Below, one piece after another: positions 7,852 to 15,587 of a stretch of DNA of 38,317 nucleotides. The notes below the pieces were generated by a model. The model did not search any database, was not told the origin of the DNA, and saw only the letters and a program-made list of their open reading frames with translations. Position 1 is the first letter of the stretch; every line of letters begins with the position of its first letter. Position numbers and translations under genes: made by a program. The stretch is from CBDCFL01 sp050300875. Lineage in GTDB: Bacteria; Pseudomonadota; Alphaproteobacteria; Rhodobacterales; Rhodobacteraceae. The DNA is taken from NCBI GenBank assembly GCA_050300875.1, contig JBNKYL010000064.1:1-38317 (forward strand), in the 5' to 3' direction.

Positions 7852-8745
7852 GTGATACGAAATACCAGCAAGGAAACCTTGGTCGCGTTCATCCTGATCG
7901 CACCTTTTCTCGCGATTTACGGCCTGATCTTCATCTACCCGACAATCGATATGTTCCGGTTGTCATTTACCGACTCGCCGCTCATTGCCTTGCCGGGGTC
8001 GCAGGTCGAAAATGTCGGGTTCGACAACTACACCCGGCTTCTGAGCGATCGCCGGTTCGACACCGCCTTCTGGAACACCGCCTATTTCGTCGCACTGTCC
8101 GTCGTGCCGGGCACATTGGTTGCCTTGGCCATCGCGCTTGGCATCAGCCGCCTGTCGGGCCGCTTGCAGGCACTGGTCCTGGCGTTGTTCTTCCTGCCCT
8201 ATATCCTGCCGGTTTCGGTGGTCTACCGCATCTGGGACTGGACGCTGAACTTCCAGTTCGGCATCGCCATGCATCTGTTCGACTGGTTTGGCGTCGACCG
8301 TATCCCGATCTTCAAGATCACCGGATGGTTCATGCCCGCAGTCGCCTTCGTCACCATCTGGTGGACAGCCGGGTTTTCCATCCTGCTTTTTCTGGCCGGG
8401 CTGCGCGCCATCCCGCAGGAAATCTACGAAGCCGCCGCGCTGGACAATGCCAGCCGCTGGACGACGTTCCGTCGCGTGACCTGGCCGCTTTTATGGCCCG
8501 TCACCGCGCTGGTGCTGACCATCCAGCTGATCCTGCAGCTAAAGATCTTTGACCAGGTCTATCTGTTTTCGGTCGGCGGGCGTCCTAATGACAACCTGGT
8601 CATGGTCTATTACATCTTCCAGCGCGCCTTCGTGAACGATCATGGCGGCCGGGCCGCTGCCATCGCCGTGGTGCTGTTCGTCATCGTGATCATCGTCTCG
8701 GTCCTGAACTTCCAGCTCATGCGTTTCGCGGAGCGGCGCCAATGA
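7852..8745 (+). CDS. Sugar ABC transporter permease, MalF-like
   Basis: This 297-residue protein is one of the two membrane subunits of the CUT1 importer. It has about six hydrophobic segments and the cytoplasmic EAA loop, visible as EIYEAAALDNASRWTTFRRV (near residues 188-207), which contacts the ATPase. The GTG start at 7852 is preceded by GGGAGGG. It overlaps the next permease gene by four bases (ATGA), which indicates translational coupling. It is short for a MalF protein and more like the UgpA/LacF type. Confidence 0.93.
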   Translation: MIRNTSKETLVAFILIAPFLAIYGLIFIYPTIDMFRLSFTDSPLIALPGSQVENVGFDNYTRLLSDRRFDTAFWNTAYFVALSVVPGTLVALAIALGISRLSGRLQALVLALFFLPYILPVSVVYRIWDWTLNFQFGIAMHLFDWFGVDRIPIFKITGWFMPAVAFVTIWWTAGFSILLFLAGLRAIPQEIYEAAALDNASRWTTFRRVTWPLLWPVTALVLTIQLILQLKIFDQVYLFSVGGRPNDNLVMVYYIFQRAFVNDHGGRAAAIAVVLFVIVIIVSVLNFQLMRFAERRQ

Positions 8746-9584
8746 CGTCCGCGCAAGCCGAACGGTTCAATTTCTGGGGCGCTTTGATCACCGTCTTCAC
8801 CGTGTTCTGCGCGATCATTTGGGCCTTTCCGATCTATTGGGGCATCATCAGTTCGCTCAAACCTGAAGACGAGGTGGTGCGCCCGTATATCGAATTGTGG
8901 CCCGACACGCTGACCTTTCAGCACTACTGGTTCGCCCTGACCGAAACGCAGATCGGCACCTGGTATGTCAATTCCATCGCCACGGCGGTCGGCGTCACGA
9001 TCCTGACAGTTTCGACATCGATGTTTGCAGGCTACGCCATCAGCCAGCTGCGGTTTCCGGGCCGGCAGCCTTTGTACTGGCTGATCCTGGCCAGCTTCAT
9101 GGTTCCCACCCAGACGCTGATCATCAACCACTTCGTGCTGATCGCAAAAATGGGGCTTCTGAACACCTGGGCGGGCATCATCCTGCCACAGCTGATCCAT
9201 CCGGTCGTCATCATCGTCTACAAGCAGTTCTTCGACCAAGTGCCCAAGGATTTCCGCGAAGCCGCGGTTATGGACAACGCATCCGAATTCCGCATCCTGT
9301 TCAAGGTCTACATGCCTATGAACTGGGGCGTGACCACGGCGCTGTCCATCGTCACCTTCATCTGGTCATGGAACGCCTTCCTGTGGCCCTTCCTGGCCGT
9401 CACCAAGACCGAAATGATGACGATTACCGTGGGCATCACGCAGGTCAATGACGCTTTCGGCGTCTATTACGCGCGCCAGCTTTCGGCCGCGGTTCTGGCC
9501 GGGCTGCCCGTGGCCGTGGCCTACCTGATGTTCCAGCGGCGGGTGACGCAGGCCATCACGCTCAGCGCCGGGATCAAGGGGTAA
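8742..9584 (+). CDS. Sugar ABC transporter permease, MalG-like
   Basis: This 280-residue protein is the second membrane subunit of the CUT1 importer. It has about six membrane segments and the EAA loop FREAAVMDNASEFRILFKVY (near residues 172-191). The N-terminal segment WAFPIYWGIISSLKP and the conserved region WSWNAFLWPFLAV fit the MalG/UgpE family. Its ATG overlaps the MalF-like stop (ATGA). The ATPase gene begins 12 bases after its end. Confidence 0.94.
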   Translation: MTSAQAERFNFWGALITVFTVFCAIIWAFPIYWGIISSLKPEDEVVRPYIELWPDTLTFQHYWFALTETQIGTWYVNSIATAVGVTILTVSTSMFAGYAISQLRFPGRQPLYWLILASFMVPTQTLIINHFVLIAKMGLLNTWAGIILPQLIHPVVIIVYKQFFDQVPKDFREAAVMDNASEFRILFKVYMPMNWGVTTALSIVTFIWSWNAFLWPFLAVTKTEMMTITVGITQVNDAFGVYYARQLSAAVLAGLPVAVAYLMFQRRVTQAITLSAGIKG

Positions 9585-9596
9585 AGGGAACGGATC

Positions 9597-10673
9597 ATGG
9601 CAGAAATCTCGCTCAACAACGTATCCAAAAGCTTTGGCGCCGTCCGCGTGATCGACGGCGTGTCGCTGACGGTTGGCGCAGGCGAATTCGTGGTCTTCCT
9701 GGGCCCGTCCGGATCAGGCAAATCGACCCTGCTTCGCATGATCGCAGGGCTCGAAACCATCGACACCGGCACCTTGACCATCGGCGGCGCCGAAAGCCAG
9801 ATGCTGCCGCCGGGCCAGCGCAACGTGGCGATGGTGTTCCAGAACTACGCGCTATATCCACATATGACGGTGCGCGAAAACATGGCCTTCGGGCTGCGCA
9901 ACATCAACATGGCCGCCGCGGAAATCGACCGCCGCGTCGATGACGCCGCGCGCATCCTGGAAATGGGCGAATTGCTGGACCGCAAGCCGTCGCAATTGTC
10001 TGGCGGCCAGCGTCAGCGCGTTGCCATCGGTCGCGCCATCGTCAAGGAACCGGCCGCCTTCCTGTTCGACGAACCTCTATCGAACCTCGATGCCGCCCTG
10101 CGGGTGCGCACTCGCGTCGAACTGGCCGAACTGCATCAGCGCATCGGCACCACGATGATCTACGTCACCCATGACCAGACCGAAGCCATGACTATGGCTG
10201 ACCGCATCGTGATCCTGAACGACTGCAAGATAGAACAGATCGGCACCCCGATGGAGGTCTACACCTACCCCGCCAGCCGTTTCGTGGCTGGCTTCATCGG
10301 CAGTCCGGTAATGAATTTCCTGACCGCTCAGGTCGAGGCGTCAGGCAATGCCTCGACCAGCGCCACCCTTGGCGATGGTTCGCGTATCCCGGTTGCCATC
10401 AACGGCATTCAGGCCGGCAGCTACGAACTGGGGATCAGGCCGGAATCGGTGCGGGTTTCTGCAGAACCTGCCGACGCGACCGCAACCGCGACAGTTGTCG
10501 AACATCTGGGCGATCGCACGCTGGTCTATGCCACGATGTCAGACGGCACCGCCATCACCGCCCAGGACAGCGGCCGGTCCACGGTGTCGCCGGGCGATGT
10601 GCTGCACCTGAAATTCGACACCAGCCAGCTGCATCTTTTCGATGCGAACGGCAAAGCCTACCACGCGCACTGA
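9597..10673 (+). CDS. ugpC: Sugar ABC transporter ATPase, UgpC/MalK-type
   Basis: This 358-residue protein powers the CUT1 importer by ATP hydrolysis. Walker A GPSGSGKST is at residues 36-44, the Q-loop in VFQNYALYPHM near 80, the signature LSGGQ at 134-138, Walker B FLFDEP at 155-160 and the switch histidine in VTHDQTEA near 192. A C-terminal TOBE/MalK-type regulatory domain spans roughly residues 240-355. The protein follows the MalG-like permease by 12 bases and completes the operon. Proteins of this group often serve more than one importer, so it could also energise other CUT1 systems. The symbol refers to the family name used for such ATPases, not to glycerol phosphate as the substrate. 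Confidence 0.93.
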   Translation: MAEISLNNVSKSFGAVRVIDGVSLTVGAGEFVVFLGPSGSGKSTLLRMIAGLETIDTGTLTIGGAESQMLPPGQRNVAMVFQNYALYPHMTVRENMAFGLRNINMAAAEIDRRVDDAARILEMGELLDRKPSQLSGGQRQRVAIGRAIVKEPAAFLFDEPLSNLDAALRVRTRVELAELHQRIGTTMIYVTHDQTEAMTMADRIVILNDCKIEQIGTPMEVYTYPASRFVAGFIGSPVMNFLTAQVEASGNASTSATLGDGSRIPVAINGIQAGSYELGIRPESVRVSAEPADATATATVVEHLGDRTLVYATMSDGTAITAQDSGRSTVSPGDVLHLKFDTSQLHLFDANGKAYHAH

Positions 10674-10702
10674 CACCTTGGCCTTTGGTGCCTGGCCGTC
10701 TT

Positions 10703-10725
10703 CCGCACGCCGGCGGTTTCTTTTT
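10703..10725 (+). terminator. Weak terminator candidate after the CUT1 operon
   Basis: CCGC and GCGG form a short 4-base stem around ACGCCG, followed by TTTCTTTTT. It lies 30 bases after the ATPase stop and between two convergent genes. The stem is short, so support is limited. Confidence 0.35.
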
Positions 10726-10764
10726 GCAGATGGCGGGTACCGGGCGGCCGGCCCCGGCACGACG

Positions 10765-11499
10765 CTAGTCCGCCGCGCCTTTTGCGTCCTCGATTGACTC
10801 GTCCAGCAGCTGTTCCATCAACAGGCGCGCCTTTTCCGGCTCGCCTTCGCGAATGGCATCAGCGACCAGCCGGTGCTGCATCAGCCGCACATCCTTGATC
10901 ACCTCGGCGCCACGCCAAGACAATTCGAATACCGACAGCATCGCGGCCCGGATCAGTGACGAAAAGGTCGTGATGAACGGGTTATGCGTGGCCGTCAGGA
11001 TGGCGACATGAAACCGGTAGTCGGCCTCGACCAGCGCGGCCTGTTCGGTGGCACGGGCGTGCATGTCTGCAAGCGCGGTGTCGATCTCTTCGACATCCGC
11101 GTCGCTCCGCATCCGCGCCGCCAGTTCCGCCGCCGCCGGTTCGATCATCCGGCGCAGCGCATACAGGTCGGTTGCGATGTCATCGGCAGGAACCGTCTGC
11201 AAGTGCCAGGCCAGGACATCGTGGTCCAGCATGTTCCAATGCGCCTTCGCGCGCACCGACGTACCGACCTTGGGCCGCGCCTGCACCAGCCCTTTGGCTG
11301 TCAGCTTGGAATAGGCCTCGCGCAAAGCCGTGCGCGAAATCCCAAACCGTTCCAGCATGGCCGCCTCATGCGGCAGCGCGGTGCCTTCAGGATAGGTACC
11401 CGCCACGATGTCGCGGCCCAGCATGTTCACAAGGTTGGACGCAGGCGCACTCGCCTCGAACAAAAGCGCTGCGGGATCATGTGCCTTGCGCTTGGTCAT
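10765..11499 (-). CDS. GntR-family regulator, FCD (FadR) subfamily
   Basis: This 244-residue protein is a DNA-binding regulator. The winged helix spans about residues 17-85, with GTALPHEAAMLERFGISRTA and LREAYSKLTAKGLV typical of GntR proteins. A helical FCD ligand domain follows, with the metal/ligand-binding pattern seen in YALRRMIEPAAAELAA, ADYRFHVAI and the late LMQHRLVADAI. It resembles regulators of sugar-acid use such as DgoR. The start at 11499 has GGAGGGGG upstream. It is convergent with the CUT1 operon and has its own palindrome upstream, so it is probably autoregulated. A role in the neighbouring sugar locus is possible but not shown. Confidence 0.9.
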   Translation of the reverse strand: MTKRKAHDPAALLFEASAPASNLVNMLGRDIVAGTYPEGTALPHEAAMLERFGISRTALREAYSKLTAKGLVQARPKVGTSVRAKAHWNMLDHDVLAWHLQTVPADDIATDLYALRRMIEPAAAELAARMRSDADVEEIDTALADMHARATEQAALVEADYRFHVAILTATHNPFITTFSSLIRAAMLSVFELSWRGAEVIKDVRLMQHRLVADAIREGEPEKARLLMEQLLDESIEDAKGAAD

Positions 11500-11527
11500 C
11501 CGTGACAGGGCCCCCTCCGCTCCATTC

Positions 11528-11541
11528 TGACACCGTTGTCA
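11528..11541. promoter_or_regulatory. Candidate GntR operator
   Basis: TGACACCGTTGTCA is an imperfect palindrome with perfect TGACA/TGTCA arms and a CG centre, 29 bases before the GntR start codon. Size and position fit an autoregulatory FCD-GntR site. Confidence 0.45.
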
Positions 11542-12345
11542 TTGTTGTAGGCCGAAACGGCCGGCAAGGAAACGATGCATGATGTCAAAAGCGAACAAAA
11601 TAACGCTTTTGCGGGCCAAGGTCGGGGTGAAATCAACGGCGCTGAGAAAGTGGACTACCGCATCATTTGGAGTCTCGCCGGCGACGCCCGGTTGCTTGTT
11701 GCAGATGTGGCAACGTGCGAACGTTCGGATTGCCTCGATGAAGCTCAAGGCCGCTTTCACCGTACGAAATGACCTGAAAACCTATGTGCCGTTTCAGGGC
11801 TGCGTGGTTGCTTTGAATTCAATGATTGTGGCACGTTTGAACGACCCGCCGGACGCTTGCAAAATGCGGATCGCACTGAAAGTTGATCTCGCGGAAAACG
11901 CGCCGGAGGGATGTGCCTTGTCGGCGCAGATCGATACCTGCCGTTGTGATCGGAATCGCCCTATCGCCTTGTTCAGAAAGGACTACTGCAACAGGCCCAT
12001 CAAGATACATGTTCTGCAGGCCGCTCGGGGGCACTAGTATCCCGAATATCCCACACGTTTGGCAACCGGCAATCAGCGTCTCCATCTTGCCTTCCCGCGA
12101 TCCATTCCCTCTTTCCCGGCGGATTGGTGGCTGGCCTTTTGCAGAGATCGGCGGAGTTACGGGCGGGTTGTCGCGATGATGCGATTCCGGTTGAAGTCAT
12201 GCGACGCGAACGGCTATTTGACCCCAGTGATTCCGGCAATGCGGGGGCGTTTGGACCGGGATGGCTGCCAAGCCTGTGCATCGCCGTTTCGTGCGATGAT
12301 CCTGCCCCCTTCATGTTCCGGGTTGCAGCAAGGGGGCTGCCACGC
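11542..12345. other. About 800 bases without a supportable gene
   Basis: Several short open frames run through this stretch on both strands (for example 11539-11760 and 11819-12085 on the - strand, 11579-12037 on the + strand). None has a recognisable domain, a consistent codon pattern or a good ribosome site. The first part looks less GC-rich than its surroundings. It presumably holds the promoter for the + strand genes that begin at 12346, and it may contain decayed coding sequence. Confidence 0.5.
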
Positions 12346-14106
12346 ATGAACAAAGCGACCCTGCGCACCGAAAAGGGAGCAGATGCGCCTGCCGGGCGTC
12401 GCGGTTTTGGGCTGAACAAAGTCGTGAACCGGGCGCAATCGACACGTCCTGCGCCCGTTGGCGGATCAGGCGCTGGCCCAACATCGCAAAATGGCAACGA
12501 AACTGATCCCCGCCTGCACAGGCTGGACTCGCAACGGGAGTTTCGGGGCCGACAGGTTCCCAGCATGGATGACATTGCCTCGGCCCGGGGTTTTCTGGAC
12601 AAGGTCGAGCAAGCAAGGCTGCGACGTGAGGCAGTTCTAGGCAAACACACGACAGCTAAAGACCCGGAAGCCATTTCCGTCGCGGGCGGCGAAAACGCGT
12701 ATGAGCGTGATCGCCTGCGTAGCGCGATGCGGGCCATATCGCCTGGCTTGGCCGAGATACCCGAAAATCCGGCCTCTCGCGCCGAAATGGAAACCGCAGC
12801 GCGGGGAAGGTCGCGACGCCCGGTTTTTTGGGTGGCCGCCGGGGCGCTGTTGGCCGCGGCGAGCGTGGCATTTGCCATTCTGCCTGGGCCGACATCGACC
12901 GGACCGAAACTATCCGAAACCGCCGATCTGCCCGTTTCCGCTGCGACGCCACCCGCAACGACGGTCACCATGGCAGGTCTACCGACCGCGGATATCGCGG
13001 CGGACATGACACCTGCACAGCCGGCCGCACTCGACATGGCGGTGATGCTGGCCCAGCCAGCGGCCCAACCGATGCCCGAGGCGAGCGATCTGGCATTGTT
13101 GTTCGACACGTCGCCGCCTGCACAGCATTACGCGTTGTCGCAACCACGTGTCGTCGCAAGCCTGGCCAACACAGCCGAATTGACCAGGCGACTGGAAACG
13201 AGCGACTTGCTTGCGACCTTGACCGGTCGTGATCTGGTTTCCGAGCCCGAGTTTGTCATCCGGCAGCAGCCGACCGGGCCCGAACAGTTGGCGATTGCCG
13301 ACCTTGGAATGGCCGTGGACCGCGTGCCGCCGCCTTTGCACTACGTTGCGCCACAACCCGTCGTGATGGCGAGCTTGCCGGGCCAGTTCCGGTTATTCGT
13401 GCCGTTTGACATGGCAACGTCGCGCGGCGCAGACACGTCGGGGGCCGCAGCGGCATCCGGCACCTCAGCAACACTGAGATCGGGATTGGACAACCAGCCG
13501 TTCGACAAGGCAGCAGCGAGCGACCTCATCAGGAAGTCCGGTGTTGCGTTGATCGCCGACAAATCCTTGGCGCCCAGACCCGACAGTGATGTGACCGAGA
13601 TCACGGCGGCGCATTTCATGCCAGGAAGTGACATGCGGTCCGGTCCAGCAACCTTGACGCTGGCGGCTGCCGTCCAGACCCCGAAGATTGACGTCTTGCC
13701 ACCCGCAGACCCAAAGCCGGCCGATGCCGGGCGCATTAGTGCGGCGCTTTTTGCTCCAGCCCTGGTGGATAAAGATCAGATTGCAGCTTACCACAGCCTT
13801 TTGCTTGAAACCGGATACAGCGTTGCGGAACCAAAGAGCGTGGGATTTGCGATTTCGAGCGACCAGGTTCGCTTTTTCTATCCCGCAGATGCCGCTGCAG
13901 CGCGCGCGCTGGCCGAAGCCATCGGTGCGCGGGTGCGGGACTTCACGGACTTCAGGCCACTTCCGGAAGAGGGCACCGTCGAAATCTGGATGAGCGGCAA
14001 ATCCGGCAAGGCGACGACGTCCAAGCCTAGAAATCGAGCGCCGTCGCAACTGGATATTGTCAGGCAAAGGATCCTGAGCCAGTTGCGGGGCAGCGGACAG
14101 TTCTAA
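12346..14106 (+). CDS. Single-pass membrane protein with LytR_C-like C-terminus
   Basis: This 586-residue protein has no name I recognise. Residues 1-158 are polar and probably cytoplasmic. One membrane helix lies at about 160-179 (PVFWVAAGALLAAASVAFAI). A long low-complexity Ala/Pro-rich region follows and contains an imperfect repeat (near residues 250-270 and 323-343). Residues 480-551 resemble the LytR_C domain found at the end of LytR-CpsA-Psr-related envelope proteins, including the stretch VRFFYPADAAAARALAEAIG. The topology is inner-membrane anchor with a periplasmic C-terminus. I choose ATG 12346 because AAGGGGG precedes it; the open frame reaches back to 12124. It heads a + strand gene set with glycosyltransferase-like proteins, so a role in building or placing a surface glycan is likely but inferred. 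Confidence 0.7.
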   Translation: MNKATLRTEKGADAPAGRRGFGLNKVVNRAQSTRPAPVGGSGAGPTSQNGNETDPRLHRLDSQREFRGRQVPSMDDIASARGFLDKVEQARLRREAVLGKHTTAKDPEAISVAGGENAYERDRLRSAMRAISPGLAEIPENPASRAEMETAARGRSRRPVFWVAAGALLAAASVAFAILPGPTSTGPKLSETADLPVSAATPPATTVTMAGLPTADIAADMTPAQPAALDMAVMLAQPAAQPMPEASDLALLFDTSPPAQHYALSQPRVVASLANTAELTRRLETSDLLATLTGRDLVSEPEFVIRQQPTGPEQLAIADLGMAVDRVPPPLHYVAPQPVVMASLPGQFRLFVPFDMATSRGADTSGAAAASGTSATLRSGLDNQPFDKAAASDLIRKSGVALIADKSLAPRPDSDVTEITAAHFMPGSDMRSGPATLTLAAAVQTPKIDVLPPADPKPADAGRISAALFAPALVDKDQIAAYHSLLLETGYSVAEPKSVGFAISSDQVRFFYPADAAAARALAEAIGARVRDFTDFRPLPEEGTVEIWMSGKSGKATTSKPRNRAPSQLDIVRQRILSQLRGSGQF

Positions 14107-14200
14107 AGGCCCGCCGCGCGTCGGTGGCAATGAGTGATGTGTTTTGTGCAGATCGGGAACGGGTTTCGCGTGAACCGGCCTGATCTTCGAAGGAGGGCCG

Positions 14201-14506
14201 ATGGCCGACAACAGATTGCTGGCCGTTCTGACGGCCATGATTTTGGCAGGTGGCGTCACGCCGGGGCGAACTGCGGCCGATCTCGATCAGCTTTTGCAGA
14301 TCGAACAATTGGTGCTGTCCAATGACTGCCAGGCTTTGTATCGCTATCTTTCCGGAAATCCCGGCGTCCTAGAGGGAAGTGACCCGCTGACGGTTGAATT
14401 TCGCAACTTCATGGGGCGGGTCGATGGCGGCGTGATTTTGTGCCTGAGCGCGCGGGAGTCCATCGGGCAACCCAGCCTTGCCGACCGTTTGGCCGGTCAA
14501 TACTGA
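14201..14506 (+). CDS. Small exported protein of unknown function
   Basis: This 101-residue protein starts with a likely signal peptide (MADNRLLAVLTAMILAGGVTPGRTAA) and a mature part of about 75 residues with two cysteines (in NDCQALY and VILCLSA) that could form a disulfide. A clear GAAGGAGGG precedes the ATG at 14201. It lies between the LytR_C-like gene and a glycosyltransferase-like gene, so it may be a periplasmic accessory of that system. I recognise no family. Confidence 0.65.
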   Translation: MADNRLLAVLTAMILAGGVTPGRTAADLDQLLQIEQLVLSNDCQALYRYLSGNPGVLEGSDPLTVEFRNFMGRVDGGVILCLSARESIGQPSLADRLAGQY

Positions 14507-14531
14507 CCTGACAAATCGACTGCACGTGACC

Positions 14532-15587
14532 ATGCTTCACCAAAAACCCAGGATCGCCTATTGCATCGACCCCCGGTTTCCCGGCGGCACCTCTGCGGCC
14601 GTCGCCAGTGAAGTACGCGCGATAAGCGGGATCGCGCAGATCGAAATACACGCCGCGACGCGGTCCATGTTCGGCGACAGGCCGCCGCATGCCGGGCTTG
14701 TGAAGGCGTTATCTGAACTTGGCTTGCCAATCCAATGGGACGCACCGGTGATCCAGGCTGACATGGTTCTGCTTCACAATCCCAGTTTTCTGAAATTTGC
14801 GTCAGACATGGCTCACCGGATCGTGTGCCGGAAGCTTTATGTTGTGGCGCATGAAAACTTTGAACGCCCCGGCGGTGGTGAATCCTTTGATGTTGCGGGC
14901 TGCCTGAACGTGATCGACCGGGCGACGATTGCTCTTGAAAAGACTTTGGCGCCCGTGTCGGACCACAATCGGCGCACCATTCATGACTGGTTGGGCGCCC
15001 GCCCGTCGCATGCGCGTTGGACGGTGCTGGATGACAACTGGTTCAACATCCTGGATATGGACATGGTCACGCCGACTGGTCACCCCGCCGACCGGCGCGG
15101 ACGCCTGTCGCGCCCGGGGCTGGAAAAGTTTCCGTCCACCGAAACACTGGATGCCTGTTTTCCGCCCCATGCACGGGCAAACGTTTTGCTGGGTGCCGAT
15201 CCGCTGATGGCGCTGGATCTTGTTCGCCCGCATTGGACGCTGCTGAAGTTCGGGGCCATGGATGTGACGCAGTTTTTTGATATGATTGATTTCATGATCT
15301 ATTTCACCGCACCCACGTTGCGCGAAAGCTATGGGCGCGTGATAGCCGAGGCAATCGCAGCGGGAAAACTTGTGCTGACAGACCGCGCAAACCAGGGGAA
15401 TTTTGAAGGCGCGGTCATCGGTTGCGCACCACAGGAAGTGGACGGCATCGTCAAGGCGATGATCGCGGATCCCGAAATCTACGCCCGCCAAGTCACACGC
15501 GCCCAGAATGTCCTTGCCCAAAACAATGCGGACAGGTTCAGGGCGCTTGTACTTGCTCACACAAGAACGCGTGGGGTCGCGGCATGA
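14532..15587 (+). CDS. Glycosyltransferase-like protein (GT4-type)
   Basis: This protein of about 351 residues looks like a GT-B glycosyltransferase, which would transfer a sugar from a nucleotide donor in the cytoplasm. The N-terminal half begins with RIAYCIDPRFPGGTSAAVAS, in the style of GT4 acceptor domains. The C-terminal half contains TLRESYGRVIAEAIAAGKLV with the spaced glutamates of the GT4 donor-site E-x7-E pattern. The start is uncertain: ATG 14532 is preferred by protein alignment style, with GTG 14526 and TTG 14478 as alternatives, and no clear ribosome site is seen. Its stop overlaps the next gene by four bases (ATGA). Donor and acceptor are unknown. Confidence 0.7.
   Translation: MLHQKPRIAYCIDPRFPGGTSAAVASEVRAISGIAQIEIHAATRSMFGDRPPHAGLVKALSELGLPIQWDAPVIQADMVLLHNPSFLKFASDMAHRIVCRKLYVVAHENFERPGGGESFDVAGCLNVIDRATIALEKTLAPVSDHNRRTIHDWLGARPSHARWTVLDDNWFNILDMDMVTPTGHPADRRGRLSRPGLEKFPSTETLDACFPPHARANVLLGADPLMALDLVRPHWTLLKFGAMDVTQFFDMIDFMIYFTAPTLRESYGRVIAEAIAAGKLVLTDRANQGNFEGAVIGCAPQEVDGIVKAMIADPEIYARQVTRAQNVLAQNNADRFRALVLAHTRTRGVAA

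Noticed and set aside
11579..12037. 152-codon + strand frame in the gene-poor stretch
   Set aside because: There is no ribosome site, no recognisable motif and erratic composition. It overlaps equally poor - strand frames.
12000..13109. Open frame of 369 codons on the - strand
   Set aside because: It is antisense to the LytR_C-like gene and has Ser/Arg-rich, low-quality protein sequence without any domain; the + strand frame has a ribosome site, a membrane helix and a domain.
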